64,000 nucleotides of DNA from Diplolepis rosae (taxonomy: Eukaryota; Arthropoda; Insecta; Hymenoptera; Diplolepididae), in NCBI GenBank assembly GCA_030998225.1, contig JAPYXD010000459.1, positions 1,116,001 to 1,180,000 on the forward strand. The letters run 5' to 3'. A program made the translations under genes and the position numbers. A model generated the notes under the pieces. It was not told the origin of the DNA. It searched no databases and saw nothing but the letters and a program-made list of their open reading frames with translations. Position 1 is the first letter of the stretch, and every line of letters starts with the position of its first letter. This document shows, piece by piece, positions 45,686 through 56,194 of this stretch.

Positions 45686-45976
45686 CGAGCGTTGGCGCGG
45701 TACTGGTATAGTACTGCCCCAGTATGGAGTCAAATGCTGGCTAGAAGCCGACTTAGGGATTCATGCCGAGCGTTGGCGCGGTACTGGTTCAGTACTGTCC
45801 CAGTATGGAGTCCAAATGCTGGCTAGAAGCCGACTTAGGGATTTATGCCGAGCGTTGGCGTGGTACTGGTTCAGTACTGCACCAGTATGGAATCCAAATG
45901 CTGGCTAGAAGCCGACTTAGGGATTTATGCTGAGCGTTGGCGCGGTACTGATTAGTACTGCCCCAGTATGGAGTCC
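45686..45976 (+). repeat. 82-base tandem repeat, ~3.6 copies
   Basis: Units begin at 45686, 45767, 45849 and 45931 with 'cgagcgttggcgcggtactg', then 'cagtactg.cccagtatgg', and end 'cgacttaggga'. The periods are 81, 82 and 82. The unit contains GTACTG and CAGTAC, so each repeat can fold. 82 is not a multiple of three, so it is not coding. Confidence 0.9.
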
Positions 45977-46439
45977 ATGTGTACTATTTTTTTAATAGTA
46001 CTTCATAAATTGGAATAACTTATTGCGACCTTGAATGCATAATTTCGTCATGAGATAATTTTCTTGATTCCAAAGTTTCATCATATTTTTGGAATTGAAA
46101 AAACTCAAAATTTTTAGATTCTGAACATACGTTGATTTTACTCTTGAAAACAAAAATTAAAGGAATCATAACCTGTATAAAGTATCACTAATATACAATA
46201 ATAAAAGTTAATAATTCTAAAATGTGTATAAATCTTTTTATTATGTAATGTTCTTTAATTCAAAAATTTGATCTGTTTATTTCAAAAATATTTCATTTTA
46301 TAGAAAATCACTTTAATAATTAAAAATTTTAATCAGAATCATAAATTGTGATAAAATCTAAAAATTCCCGATTACACGGGGCCTATACACTTCTTACACG
46401 GCCCTGCAGTAGTTGAAGGTTATAAGCGCTATTTTCTTT

Positions 46440-46600
46440 CTTGTATTCCAAGCGTGCGCAGCCGAGAGGCTTAGTCGTTAGGTTAGTAATGCGTTAATTA
46501 TAAGTAGAGAGGGTTCGAACCCGCAGCGTTAAGAATAATTTTTAATACTACCTAAACGAGCGTTTGTGTAGTGTAGAAGGGAATGTGTGTTTGTAGGTAA
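46440..46600 (+). repeat. tRNA-derived SINE B, uninterrupted copy
   Basis: Box A-like 'gaggcttagtcgttaggtt' (46467-46485) and perfect box B GGGTTCGAACCC (46511-46522) are spaced as in a tRNA with a longer variable arm. A tail follows with 'aataatttttaatac' and 'taaacgagcg'. It matches the split copy at 905-2330. Confidence 0.6.
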
Positions 46601-47204
46601 GTTTGTATATAATAATAGTAAGTTAGAGTCTGCTTGAAAGTAAATATTAGAGTCTTCACTCGAACTTTCCCTGTACTTTTTATCTTAGTACAATACAGAT
46701 TTTCGGTACATTTCCCAGTACCGCCCCAGTACTGACAGACAACTCCCAGCCGAGTTACCTTTTGGAATAATGCCAGTACCGAGCCGTTTGGAATGCGGTA
46801 TTACGCCTGCAGCGCGCCAGTACACTCTAAAAAATAGTCTATCCATAGTGAAATTACGTTCTTTTCAGAATGCATCCATTGAAATTAAGCATATTCCTTT
46901 TGTCTACCAACAGAATCTTTTTCCTGTTACAAAACTCATCTGTGAGATGCAAAAAGAAAATATTTTTAGCAATGAACGATTTTTTTTGACTCTGAAAAGA
47001 AATCCTCTAATTATGCAAGGATTGCATTTCTAGACTAGGAGACGAAGTGCGCCTGCGCATTAGTGAGTGTACATCGTCTGGTGCTAATCTGTTCACAGAT
47101 ATTTTGTCAGAAGAATATATTTATTTATGATCAAAATCAATTAACGAAATCAAATAATTGTTGTTTACAAATTATTAGGAATCCCAGAGTGCGACGTAGA
47201 AATT

Positions 47205-47290
47205 TTGAAAGGTACGTATACCAAAACAAACAATTTTGATCCGCATAACCTTATTTTTCATTTCTTCTGATTCGTCTGATGACAATTCAA
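47205..47290. repeat. Fragment shared with 12.5 kb
   Basis: It matches 12500-12590 in 'accaaaacaaacaattt', 'cgcataacct' and 'ttcttctga'. The minus strand reads EEMKNKVMR before a one-base shift. The surrounding sequences of the two copies otherwise differ. Confidence 0.5.
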
Positions 47291-47564
47291 AGATATTCCC
47301 AAGAATGTCAACAAAAAATTGTAGAAACTGAAATCGTGATAACGGGGTGTGAAAAGGGGGAAGTGTCCTCGTTTTTTTGCCTCAGACTTTCGGTGTTTAG
47401 ATTATTTTCAAAAGATTATTTAAACGATCGAATGCATTACAGGCCATCACATAACTCAAGATGTATTGTGTATCATGCGTATATGGAAATCCATTGTAAT
47501 ATCATTGATAAAATTGAATAAAAACATTTCTTAAATGAATTTTGAAAACACTTATTTAACATTA

Positions 47565-47693
47565 CACGCAAAAAAATGTGTAGCTGGTACAAAGAAACAT
47601 ATTGCTGTTCAAGCTATATTATTAACTATCCTAACCATAAATGTGGTTACTATAACCTAAAATATCCTTGTGACAGCTACACATTTTTTTCCG
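47565..47693. mobile_element. Third-level short TIR element (129 bases)
   Basis: 'cacgcaaaaaaatgtgtagc' at the left and 'cagctacacatttttttccg' at the right pair over ~20 bases, with TA outside both (47563-47564, 47694-47695). The interior includes 'aaccataaatgtggtt', itself a palindrome. Confidence 0.75.
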
Positions 47694-48349
47694 TAAAACA
47701 GTTTCGATATGTATAATTTTTTATACAATTTATTCATTTTATGAAATATACATTTGTTTTTTATTTGTAAAAAAATATTTTGATTTGAAATTATTAGTAA
47801 AATGTTTACTATAGAATTTATTGTGAAATTTAAAATGCAACAAAGTTTAAAAATAATTTTGTAACACTTTTTCAACATTATATATTTAATAGATCATGGA
47901 CTTTCAATTTTACACGTATTGGAAAATTTGTAATGTAAGCAAAGTTATATCTTAAAATTTCTTTAAGCTGAAATCTAAGACGGGTCGTTATTATATTATT
48001 GAAAATGATCGATTGAATATTGGGATTTGTCAAAGTTTGGCTTGTGTATATTTCTTATAGGTTATATCATAAAATTTGTTTTCTTTTAACATCGAAATTA
48101 TACTTCCTTCACACGACAAAGGATTTTATTTCCAGACCAAAGGAAAAACTTTGGCAATAAAATGATAGCACTTGAAACGAAAATACTTCAACTGTTAGAG
48201 GGTTTCCTCTTATGCCAATTTTGAGTAGAAAATCCATTCATAGTGAACGGAATTGTTCGACAGTCAATATTCCGTTTTTAGAGTGTACCAGAAATCCTTC
48301 GGCGGTACTGGCGCAGTACCGAGCCAATTGTAAATTTCTACCTGGGATA

Positions 48350-48884
48350 CTATACTGCCCACTGATGCACCAATATTATTCAAATATTTGTGTAAAATTG
48401 TGAGAGTCAACAGATAAAAACGATTATGTTTTTATTTGTCGTTTCATGAACGATGATGCTTAAGTACGGTCATTAAAACTTGGCCTTATTTGAAATATTC
48501 AGCAGTCATCCAGATAAAAATGTTCAATTTATAATGATTTTAGACTTAAATTCATTAAGTAAGATTTTAGATGCGTTGACTAATTACTTTGTTAATATTA
48601 TGAATGGAAATTTGTCAATGTTTGGTTTAGAATCTGGTCTCTGTGACATAATCTGTGACGTGCTCTAACTTTAGATTGGAGAATTCCTGGTTCAAAATCG
48701 GGATGAGGTACATTTTTTCTGGACCGGAAATTTATCAAATTCTATTTATAATTAATTAGTTGAGTTTGAAATTTCTGTCACTGCCTACATTATCGGAGAA
48801 TCACTAGTCGCGTATCAGATAGGATACGTTACCGACAGGTGTCCTCGTAGACAATTTCAAACTCTTATATCACAAATAATGCCA
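48350..48884. other. Unannotated AT-rich DNA
   Basis: A 62-codon frame (48480-48668) without motif. Nothing else. Confidence 0.3.
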
Positions 48885-49005
48885 ATGAATTCAAATATTA
48901 AAGAATTTTGAAAATCTTTCTGTAGGAAAAAGACGCTTTCAACTGCGCTGGGATTCGAGGCCAGGTCTTTCGATTGCCGGTCGACTGCTCTAACCACTAA
49001 GCTAC
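48885..49005 (-). repeat. tRNA-derived SINE A, copy 1
   Basis: Minus strand: box A TAGCTTAGTGGTTAGAGC (49003-48986), then AGTCGACCGGCAATCGAAAG, then box B CTCGAATCCCAG (48959-48948). A tail follows with 'tcctacagaaagatttt' and 'aaaattctt'. The copy at 63675-63800 shares both the tRNA-like head and the tail, which shows it is a dispersed SINE and not a tRNA gene. Confidence 0.75.
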
Positions 49006-49030
49006 ATTTCTATTACTCAAAATTATGAAA

Positions 49031-49120
49031 AAGTTGCTATTGAATCTATAAAATTTGTTAAAAGCATGTATATTATTGATTCAGATCAATATGCTATTGA
49101 ATTTGTAGCATATTTATTGG
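49031..49120. repeat. Decayed copy of the 61.9 kb TIR element
   Basis: 'ttgctattgaatc', 'aaaagcatgtatattattga' and 'gatcaatatgctattgaat' match 61950-62100 with losses. The terminal CACTGAGAAAAAA is gone. Confidence 0.5.
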
Positions 49121-49132
49121 TTCTTGTTGAAT

Positions 49133-49256
49133 TATTTTTACATTCTCATCATGGATGAGAAGGTATTGGTTTTATGTGAAAAATGACTTTCGAAATTTTC
49201 ATCAAATCTTTACGTTTTGAGACCCCCTGAGTCAGAAAAAATGGTTTTTACGAAAG

Positions 49257-49287
<31 letters not shown>

Positions 49288-50490
49288 AGGTCGTGTGCGG
49301 CATAACTCTCGATAGAATTATCAGATTGAATTGAGCTTTGGTACACTTTATCGGAGCCGAAAAAGTAAGGACAAGTTCGTTAACCAGCCACATCCAATCA
49401 AAATTGAGGGATGGAGCACTACTTTTGTGTTTTTGAAAATAAGTTTTTGAAAAAATAAAAAATTCCAATCCTGGTTTTTGATAGTGCTCATAAATCTCTA
49501 CAAATTATCCTAATAACATTTTTTGATTAAATCAAAATTAGAAATGTTACAGCATATTCAAATTCGAAAAAAGTCAATATCAAAATTCCATTTTCCAGTT
49601 AAATTATACGAGATATGTACGAAAAAACGTTATGATACAATATTATTGAATACATAAAGACCTACAAATTTGAATTATAACATTTTTTCATAAGATGCAT
49701 ATTTTTCTTTTTAATTAAAAAAAAAACTATTGAAAATCCAAAATTCAATTTTTTAACAATAATATTGGAAATACCAAAAAAACGTAAGAATACAAAGTTG
49801 TTCGTTTCAAAAAGATCTACAAATTTTGTCTGACACAGTTTCTGATAAAAGATATATTTTTCGTTTCAATTCCAAAAAATACGATAAAAATGAAAAAATT
49901 CCATTTTTTAGACAAAATATGTGAGATGCGAAAAAACATTTAGATGGAAAATTGTTTGCCTAAATGAGGTCTACAAATTCTGATAAAGAAATTTCGGGAC
50001 AGGATGTATATTTTATGTTTTGATTTTTAATATTGAAAAAATTCGATTTTTTTCACCAAAATATGTGAGATACGAAATAAGCGTTGTTCTGCAAAATCGT
50101 TTCCTTAAATAAAGTCTACGATTGTTTTTCCTTTTTAGATATGTGGAAGAAAGTAAATTATTTTAATCATGTAATTTATTAAAAAGTTATACTGAAATGT
50201 ATACAGAAAATCGAGCGCGAAGCGCGAGTGTCATGATGAGAATGTGTTCCTTAAGGCCGATAGAGCCTTAAGTAAATTGAATTTCCTGTTTCACTTAAAT
50301 TCGAAAAGAAATTCAGTGACTTTGAGAAAATGTGTAATTCACATCATCTGTAATATTATTATAAAATTGGTTTGAGCTTCAGTATCAAAATATAAGAAAT
50401 AAACTTAAATGTATGCGAAGAGCACAAGACCGAGCGCGAAGCGCGAGGTCCAGAAAGAACGGAGCTCGGGCATCAAACTTCACACTAGCA
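49133..50490 (+). repeat. Repeat family A, copy 3 (most complete)
   Basis: An uninterrupted copy. It runs from 'ttacattctcatcatggatg' through (TCTG)6 (49259 on) and the subunits with 'atatgtgagat.cgaaa' near 49608, 49760, 49915 and 50062. It continues to the hairpin GCGCGAAGCGC (50215-50225), the tail, and a second GCGAAGC hairpin at 50436-50442. After this it reads 'gtccagaaagaacgg', as in copy 4. It has no protein-coding frame of interest. Confidence 0.8.
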
Positions 50491-50514
50491 AAATAAATTT
50501 TTTTTCCCTAGTTG

Positions 50515-51655
50515 CACAATGTACTATTTCTTAGTGCACGTACAACGGGCATTATTTCTTAAGGGCATGTCATCTACATCGTGGTTTATATCTTCCCTTG
50601 TTGTTATAGTCAGCAGTCCTGTAACTGGTTTGATGCAGCTCTTCATCCATTCCTATCCTGAGCGAGTCTTTTTATTTCACTCTAATCTTTGTCTCCCTTT
50701 CCTTTTGCACCCCTCTACTGTAACTTCTAGAATTGTTCCTGCCAGTCCTTCATGCCTAAGTGTGTGTCCTATCAATCTGTCGCGGCCTCTCTTTATACTG
50801 GCATATAAGCTTCTCTTTTCTTCCACCAAGTTTGGAACTTCCCTATTTGTCATCATATCTACCCAACTTGTTTTTTTATAGTTTCCTATAACACCACATT
50901 TCAAAAGCCTCTAATCTTCTTTCTCCTTAACCTATAGTCCATGCCTCGCAACCATAGAGTGCCACGCTCCATACATATGTTTTGAGCACTTTCTTACTGA
51001 TTTCTAGATCTATATTTGCAACTTATAATTGTGGTATCTTAGCAAAGACTTTCTTATCTCGCCCTGTTCTAGAACTAATATCTGCATTAAAACGGCCACC
51101 CCTTGTTCTTCTACTTCCTAAGTAACAAAATTCGTTAATATCCTGTTTATTTATTTTTATACTATACTTATGATAAAAACTGTCTCCGTTACATTCAACG
51201 CCTCCTCAAGTTCTCTTTCGGTTTTCGCTAGCAGAACAATTTCATCAGCAAAACGTAACATTTTCATTGTTTTCCTTTAAACTTTGACGCTTATATTCTT
51301 AATTTATTCTTTAATTTCGTCAATAGCTTCCTCGGAGTATAAATCAAACAGAGGTGGTGATAACGAGCAGCCTTGTCTTACTCCTTTCCCAATGCTTGCT
51401 ACTCCCCGCTTCCTCTGCATTTCTACCACTGGCTTTTTGCTTTTGGTATAGAGAGCTAATAATTCTCCTGTCCTTCTACTATCCCTTTGTTCTTTAATAT
51501 GTCGAAGAGTTTAGGTCAGCAAACATTGTCGAATACTTTTTCTATGTCGACAAACGAAAGAAAAGTTGTTTTCCCTACTCGTAGTCTGCCACTTGGAGTC
51601 AATCGTAATGAGAGTAATGCTTCTCTATTCTTCCTTTCTTTCCTAAAACCGAACC
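50515..51655 (-). pseudogene. LINE reverse transcriptase, 3' part
   Basis: Minus strand: FGFRKERKNREALLSLRL (51650-51600), TTFLSFVDIEKVFDNV (catalytic Asp block, near 51540), then KGVRQGCSLSPPLF (near 51380). FADEIVLLAKTERELEEA follows near 51250. The usual FADD catalytic pair is altered to FADE. The C-terminus has MKCGVIG near 50900, then EEKRSLYASIKRGRDRLIGH and TLRHEGLAGTILEVTVEG. This is the insect LINE group in which VDLEKAFDNV and a C-terminal HILRHEGLL motif occur. Stops (for example after DEIKE) and shifts inactivate it. It is 5'-truncated at 51655, where an unrelated repeat begins. A matching tail lies at 7935-8020. Confidence 0.85.
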
Positions 51656-51730
51656 ATTTCCCAAATTTTGAAAACAAAATTTTATGAATTTTAAATGTAA
51701 ACATGTAACAACTGGACTGGTTCAAATTTA
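51655..51730. repeat. Fragment of the 36.6 kb inverted-repeat family
   Basis: 'cccaaattttgaaaacaaaa' and 'gtaaacatgtaacaactgg' match the right arm of 36565-36837. It abuts the 5' break of the LINE. Confidence 0.5.
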
Positions 51731-53253
51731 ACCAATTTTTAGTCCTATTAGATAGATTTTCACACACAACATTTTAGGCCCATAAAATGATCAGCAAGCG
51801 TATAAGCGAAAGTTAGTTTTGTACAGGACTTCGTGTCTTAAGATTAATATATCATCCCCCAGAAGAAATAAATCGGTTCGGGATAATCCAAAATTTAAAT
51901 GAAAGGTAAAAGGCATTGCTGAGCAATGGCGTTAATGGACTTTAGAAAAAAATTCGCTGCTCGTTTTGTACTGATGTTTCAAATATGGCTGAAAAAGGCC
52001 ATTTTGCACTTTTAGGTTTGGATATCTCGAAATCCTGACTTATAGAAGACATTTGGACAATGGATTCGTGTTTAGGGCAGTAAAATAATTTAGAGTTACC
52101 TAGTCCGGTGATTGAGTACAAATTTTTATCGGCTCATATTATATACTATCTATTGACCAAAAATTTAATGTGTTGAATCCTATCTAATAGAACTACAGAT
52201 TGACCAAATTTGAACCCGATCTGAAAACTTGAAAGTTTTTGGTGGGGTCGCTAAAGAAATAATGCGTCATAATTGGGAAATAATCCTTGAATCATCAGAG
52301 TGATAGAAAATTTAATTAATAATAAGAAGCTGTTATGAACAAAGTAAAGGCTTAAGTCGTTGACAGCTGAGAGTATCTTAATGTTTTTTTAAAATTTCTG
52401 AACGAGGGAGCCAATTTTGCAGGGCAGTTACATATAGGAGCTCGGCAACTCGCATAAGTCAATCAGCCATAATTCGTACAATTGATATCACCTGCTCGCA
52501 CCCTGAGAGACACTTTTCCTTGGTCGATATTCTCGGTATCCTTGTATGTCGATCAGAGTGTCCTGAAACTCAGGTAGATACAGGTTAAGGCATGTGCATT
52601 TATATATGTGTGTATGTGTAGATGAGGCTGTGGATCAGGTGAGCTGAAGATTCACCTGCCAAGGGGGCAGCTGCGCAGGTGTAAGTCACTTGGTTTTGTC
52701 GATGTTCTTATGTGCCGACCGATGCATGTGTACTTGCGCATTTGTATTACGTTATAGGTACATATGCATGCATAACTTTCACACATTTATTTACATATTG
52801 GAGGCATGAGTATGTGTACTCGTACTTTCCACCAAAAAGGTCGAGATTCAAGTTTGCATGCGAATTTCGTTGAAAGAATTACCCTGATCAAAAAAACACC
52901 TGGGGTTTTTACTAAACGCTTGTGTTTACTTCTGAAAGAGAAAAAATTATATAGTTTGAAAAACTGAAATTGTGTTTTGGAATTATAATGGTCTTAATGT
53001 GAGAATTTATTATTTTGTATGAAAAAGTAAGCAGAGGTAAAAAACACTCGAAAAATTCAAGTCGATTTTTAAGGTGCAATAAACTTTTACGATTCAAAAT
53101 TTCATACACATTTTTTATTTATCAAGTTATTTTATAATATATGATTATTATTTCCTATGATAAATTATAAGTTAAAAACATGAAAACTTTCCTTAGCTCA
53201 TTTTATTTGGGATAAAATTTTCCACATTTTTACTGAAAAAAGTCGATAAAAGA
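51731..53253. other. Unannotated DNA with short TG-rich repeats
   Basis: 52590-52640 and 52720-52830 contain 'tatatatgtgtgtatgtg' and 'catatgcatgcat' simple sequence. 52640-52690 is GC-richer ('gccaagggggcagctgcgca'). No gene recognised. Confidence 0.35.
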
Positions 53254-53290
53254 TATTTAAGTCCATGGATTAAATGGGTCACGTGACGTC
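53254..53290 (+). repeat. Single end of the TTAA GGCCATGG family
   Basis: 'ttaagtccatggatt' followed by 'gggtcacgtgacgtcgg' matches the end of the element at 44022-44394. A mirrored partner was not found with confidence. Confidence 0.4.
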
Positions 53291-53376
53291 GGTTATTGCA
53301 ATTAACGACGTCATGTTGTTCAGATCATTTGTGGGTTTAAAATATTTATTATCGGGTTTTTTAAATTAAAAAATCT

Positions 53377-53885
53377 GCCTGCTTCGCGGGCACATTCTCG
53401 TCGTGCGCTTCGCGCTCCGTAATACTCGATCGTCGCGTTGCTCGCTCCGGAATTTTTGAACGTCGCGCTTCGCACTCCGTTCTTTCTGGACCTCGCGCCT
53501 ATCGCTCGGTCTTGTGCTCTTCGCATACATTTAAGTTGATTTCTTATAATTTAATACTGAAGCTCAAACCAATTTTACAATATTAAAGATGATGTAAATT
53601 ACTCATTTTCTCAAATTCACTAAATTTCTTTTTCAATTTAAGTGAAACAAGAAATTCAATTTACTTAAGCCTCTATCGGCCTTAAGGAAAACATTCTCAT
53701 CATGATACTCGCGCTTCGCGCTCGATTTTCTGTATACATTTCAGTATCTCAAAAAGGAAAAACAATCGTAGACTTTATTCAAGGAAACGATTTTGCAGAA
53801 CAACGCTTATTTCGTATCTCACATATTTTGGTGAAAAAAATCGAATTTTTTTAATATTAAAAATTCCAGCCTAAATGTAGGGTTT
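53377..53885 (-). repeat. Repeat family A, copy 4 (3' end only)
   Basis: Read on the minus strand it keeps the last subunit, the hairpin (53711-53721), the tail, and then an extended run of GCGAAGC hairpins (53467, 53407 and the terminal 'gcccgcgaagcaggc' 53391-53377). It is cut off at 53885 within the 'attaaaaatt' subunit. Confidence 0.7.
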
Positions 53886-55960
53886 CGATTGTATGTCTAC
53901 ATCCGGCTAATAAGTCCTAACCGTATACTATCATTGTTCTTCATATATGAGAGAAGGAAAATAAAAACTCTTCTTTCAAAATTAAAATTAAAAGTGTAGA
54001 TAGGGTGATGACACTAGTTTCCGGCCACGCGCACCAGTATTCGGCCAAAACATTTCTTGCTCTTAATAAAAGAGATCAAGTATTTTGAAAATTGAACCAT
54101 ATGAAGCAGTTTATCATTTTTTTCTAACCTATTTTTGAACTAAGGTGCAAGGACGGAAATTTGAAAATTCTCAAATAGAGTCGAGTTGTAAGTTCGACTT
54201 AACTCGCATGATTCGTAAGACTTACAAAATTTGACCTAGTATTTTGATAATATTTTGTTTACAATACTTTACAATTTTAACCAGTTTTACAAAATTCAAC
54301 AAGTAATTACATACTTCTAAACAAATTAGGTTTTCTACATTATAATTATAGATAGGACTTGTATCGACCCTTTGATGAAGGACCCTAAAGCCAATTTACA
54401 CATATATCGAATATGTTTTCTACATTGTTGTATAATTGTGATGTATTTTATAGTTAATATAACTTAACTAATTTTATTAAAAAGTGGCTAATATAACAGA
54501 CCATTTTTACTTAAAACTCTATAAAATATTGCAAATTGACTTCTTTCTAGTTGAATGAATTTTCTCAATCCGGTCTATCTATCGTCGTTTTGAATTTTAT
54601 CTCTCTGATTCCAATTTTCTCCATGAAGATGTTATCAAATCCTGTCAACTTCCACAATCTGGTCGCATAGTGACTTAAGCTATAAAATTATAAAATTATT
54701 TTGAAAATTCATTGATTTTTTCATATTTCTTCCATTATTTCGTCTAAATTTATGAATATTTTCATGAAACTTGGTACTTTCTAATTTTTTGAGTTGCTGG
54801 TTACGAATCTATTAATGGATTTTGAAAATCAAAAATTGCAGATTTAATATAGCGGACTCATGATAACACAAAAAAAGCAGTCGTTATAATTATCCAGATT
54901 ATGGATAAAGTCTACATTTAACCCTATAACTCGGTTAATATACACCTGATTTGTTACATTATTAGAAATTTCTACCGTGATTTCTGAAACACGTGACTGG
55001 AGTTTTATTCAATTGCAGTTTCGTAAAATTAAGATAGAATTTACGAAAATTCAGTTACTTTTTAGTAAATTTAAGAAAAAATTTCTTAATTATCAATTAC
55101 AAACTGTTCAATATTCTAATACTTATATCTGGACATTCTGAAATTTGTAAAAGGAATAATTTTACGTTTTGGGTAACTGAAGTTTTATGCAGTTACATGT
55201 AACTAAAACAGTTTGGTAGTTTTAGGATACATGTTATGAAAATTCAGTTGATTTTTATCATATTATGAAAACTTTTAGAAAATTCAGTACATTTTTAGAA
55301 ATTTTAAGATACCTTTACTCTGAAGCATCATAAATATCGTCAAATTTTACGTTAACTTTATTGCATAAAAATGTTGTAAATTTCTGAACATTTCTAATAG
55401 TGTAGAATCTTTATTATTTTGCACCAGACTTCTTATGAATATAATGCCAGACTTTGAATAAATATAACACCTCTTTTTATCTGTGAGAAAAAGGTCGTAA
55501 ATTGTTTAATTTTGGGACAAAACGGGAAATGTGACTCAAGCCAACTGATTATATGGCTAGAATTCAGAACGCTGATTTAAATTAATAAAAAAACATCTCA
55601 TTGAAAATAAGAGAGTATTGCATCCGTAAAAGCCATCAGCACCAGCCACTTAACAACACTTTCTTTATGATATGAATGCAGCTGCTCAACGATTATAACA
55701 AGTTTTACTTTCATTTATCCTCCTTTCGATGCACTTTGCATATCAAGTCTTAAATAAAGTATCGTCCTTTAAAATCAACCGACCTCCTGTAATGTATATG
55801 TATATATGTATATATATGTTTTAAATTTCTCTTCATCACGTGGAAAAGTCAATTGTTCAAACACAGATGACTTAACGTTATTAAGTTCCCATTTGTCAAA
55901 ATGGCATAAATTATTTTCAAAACTTTACAGAGTACGTTCATGTTTCATCAGAAATTCTTA
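53886..55960. other. Unannotated AT-rich DNA
   Basis: 54170-54310 shares words with 39310-39440. 'gaccctaaagccaattt' at 54386 is the inverse of 56288-56304. 55795-55830 is a (TATATG)n-like microsatellite. No coding motif. Confidence 0.35.
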
Positions 55961-56194
55961 TTAAAAATATTTTCTCAAAGTCACTCAATTTCTTTTTGGA
56001 TTTAAGCGAAACAGGAAATTCAATTTACTTAAGGCTCTATCAGCCTTAAGGAACACATTCTCATCATGACGCTCGCGCTTCGAGCTCGATTTTCTGTATA
56101 CATTTCAGTAACTTTTTAATAAATTACATGATTAAAATAATTTATTTTCTTCCAAATCTCTCAAAAAGAAAAAATAATCGTAGACTTTATTTAA

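Larger units (their letters stand above)
46823..48285. mobile_element. Second-level TIR element (CACTCTAAAAA ends)
   Basis: CACTCTAAAAAATAG at the left and 'ccgtttttagagtg' at the right are inverted, with TA at 46821-46822 and 48286-48287. 'tccatagtga' and 'tcatagtgaac' form an inner pair. It contains the fragment shared with 12.5 kb (47205-47290) and a third-level element (47565-47693). The 80-codon frame at 47279-47521 is unrecognised. Confidence 0.65.
45583..48347. mobile_element. Outer shell of a three-level nest (TCCCAGG ends)
   Basis: Short TIRs (TCCCAGG, right end 'cctggga') lie with TA outside (45581-45582, 48348-48349). The shell sequence repeatedly uses 'cagtacc' and 'ggtactg' words on both strands: 'agtaccgccccagtactg' near 46711, 'ggcggtactggcgcagtacc' at 48301. 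It contains the minisatellite, a SINE B copy, and a second-level TIR element. The ends resemble those at 42835-43690. Confidence 0.55.

Noticed and set aside
48935..49004. A functional tRNA gene
   Set aside because: The same head and the same downstream tail recur at 63675-63800, which identifies a SINE.
49232..49468. 78-codon minus frame similar to 58552-58776 and 58974-59228
   Set aside because: These frames agree only because they lie in copies of repeat family A. They run through the TCTG tract (TDRQTDRQ) and are not genes.
55795..55830. TATATG microsatellite as a regulatory site
   Set aside because: Ordinary simple sequence without any nearby gene.
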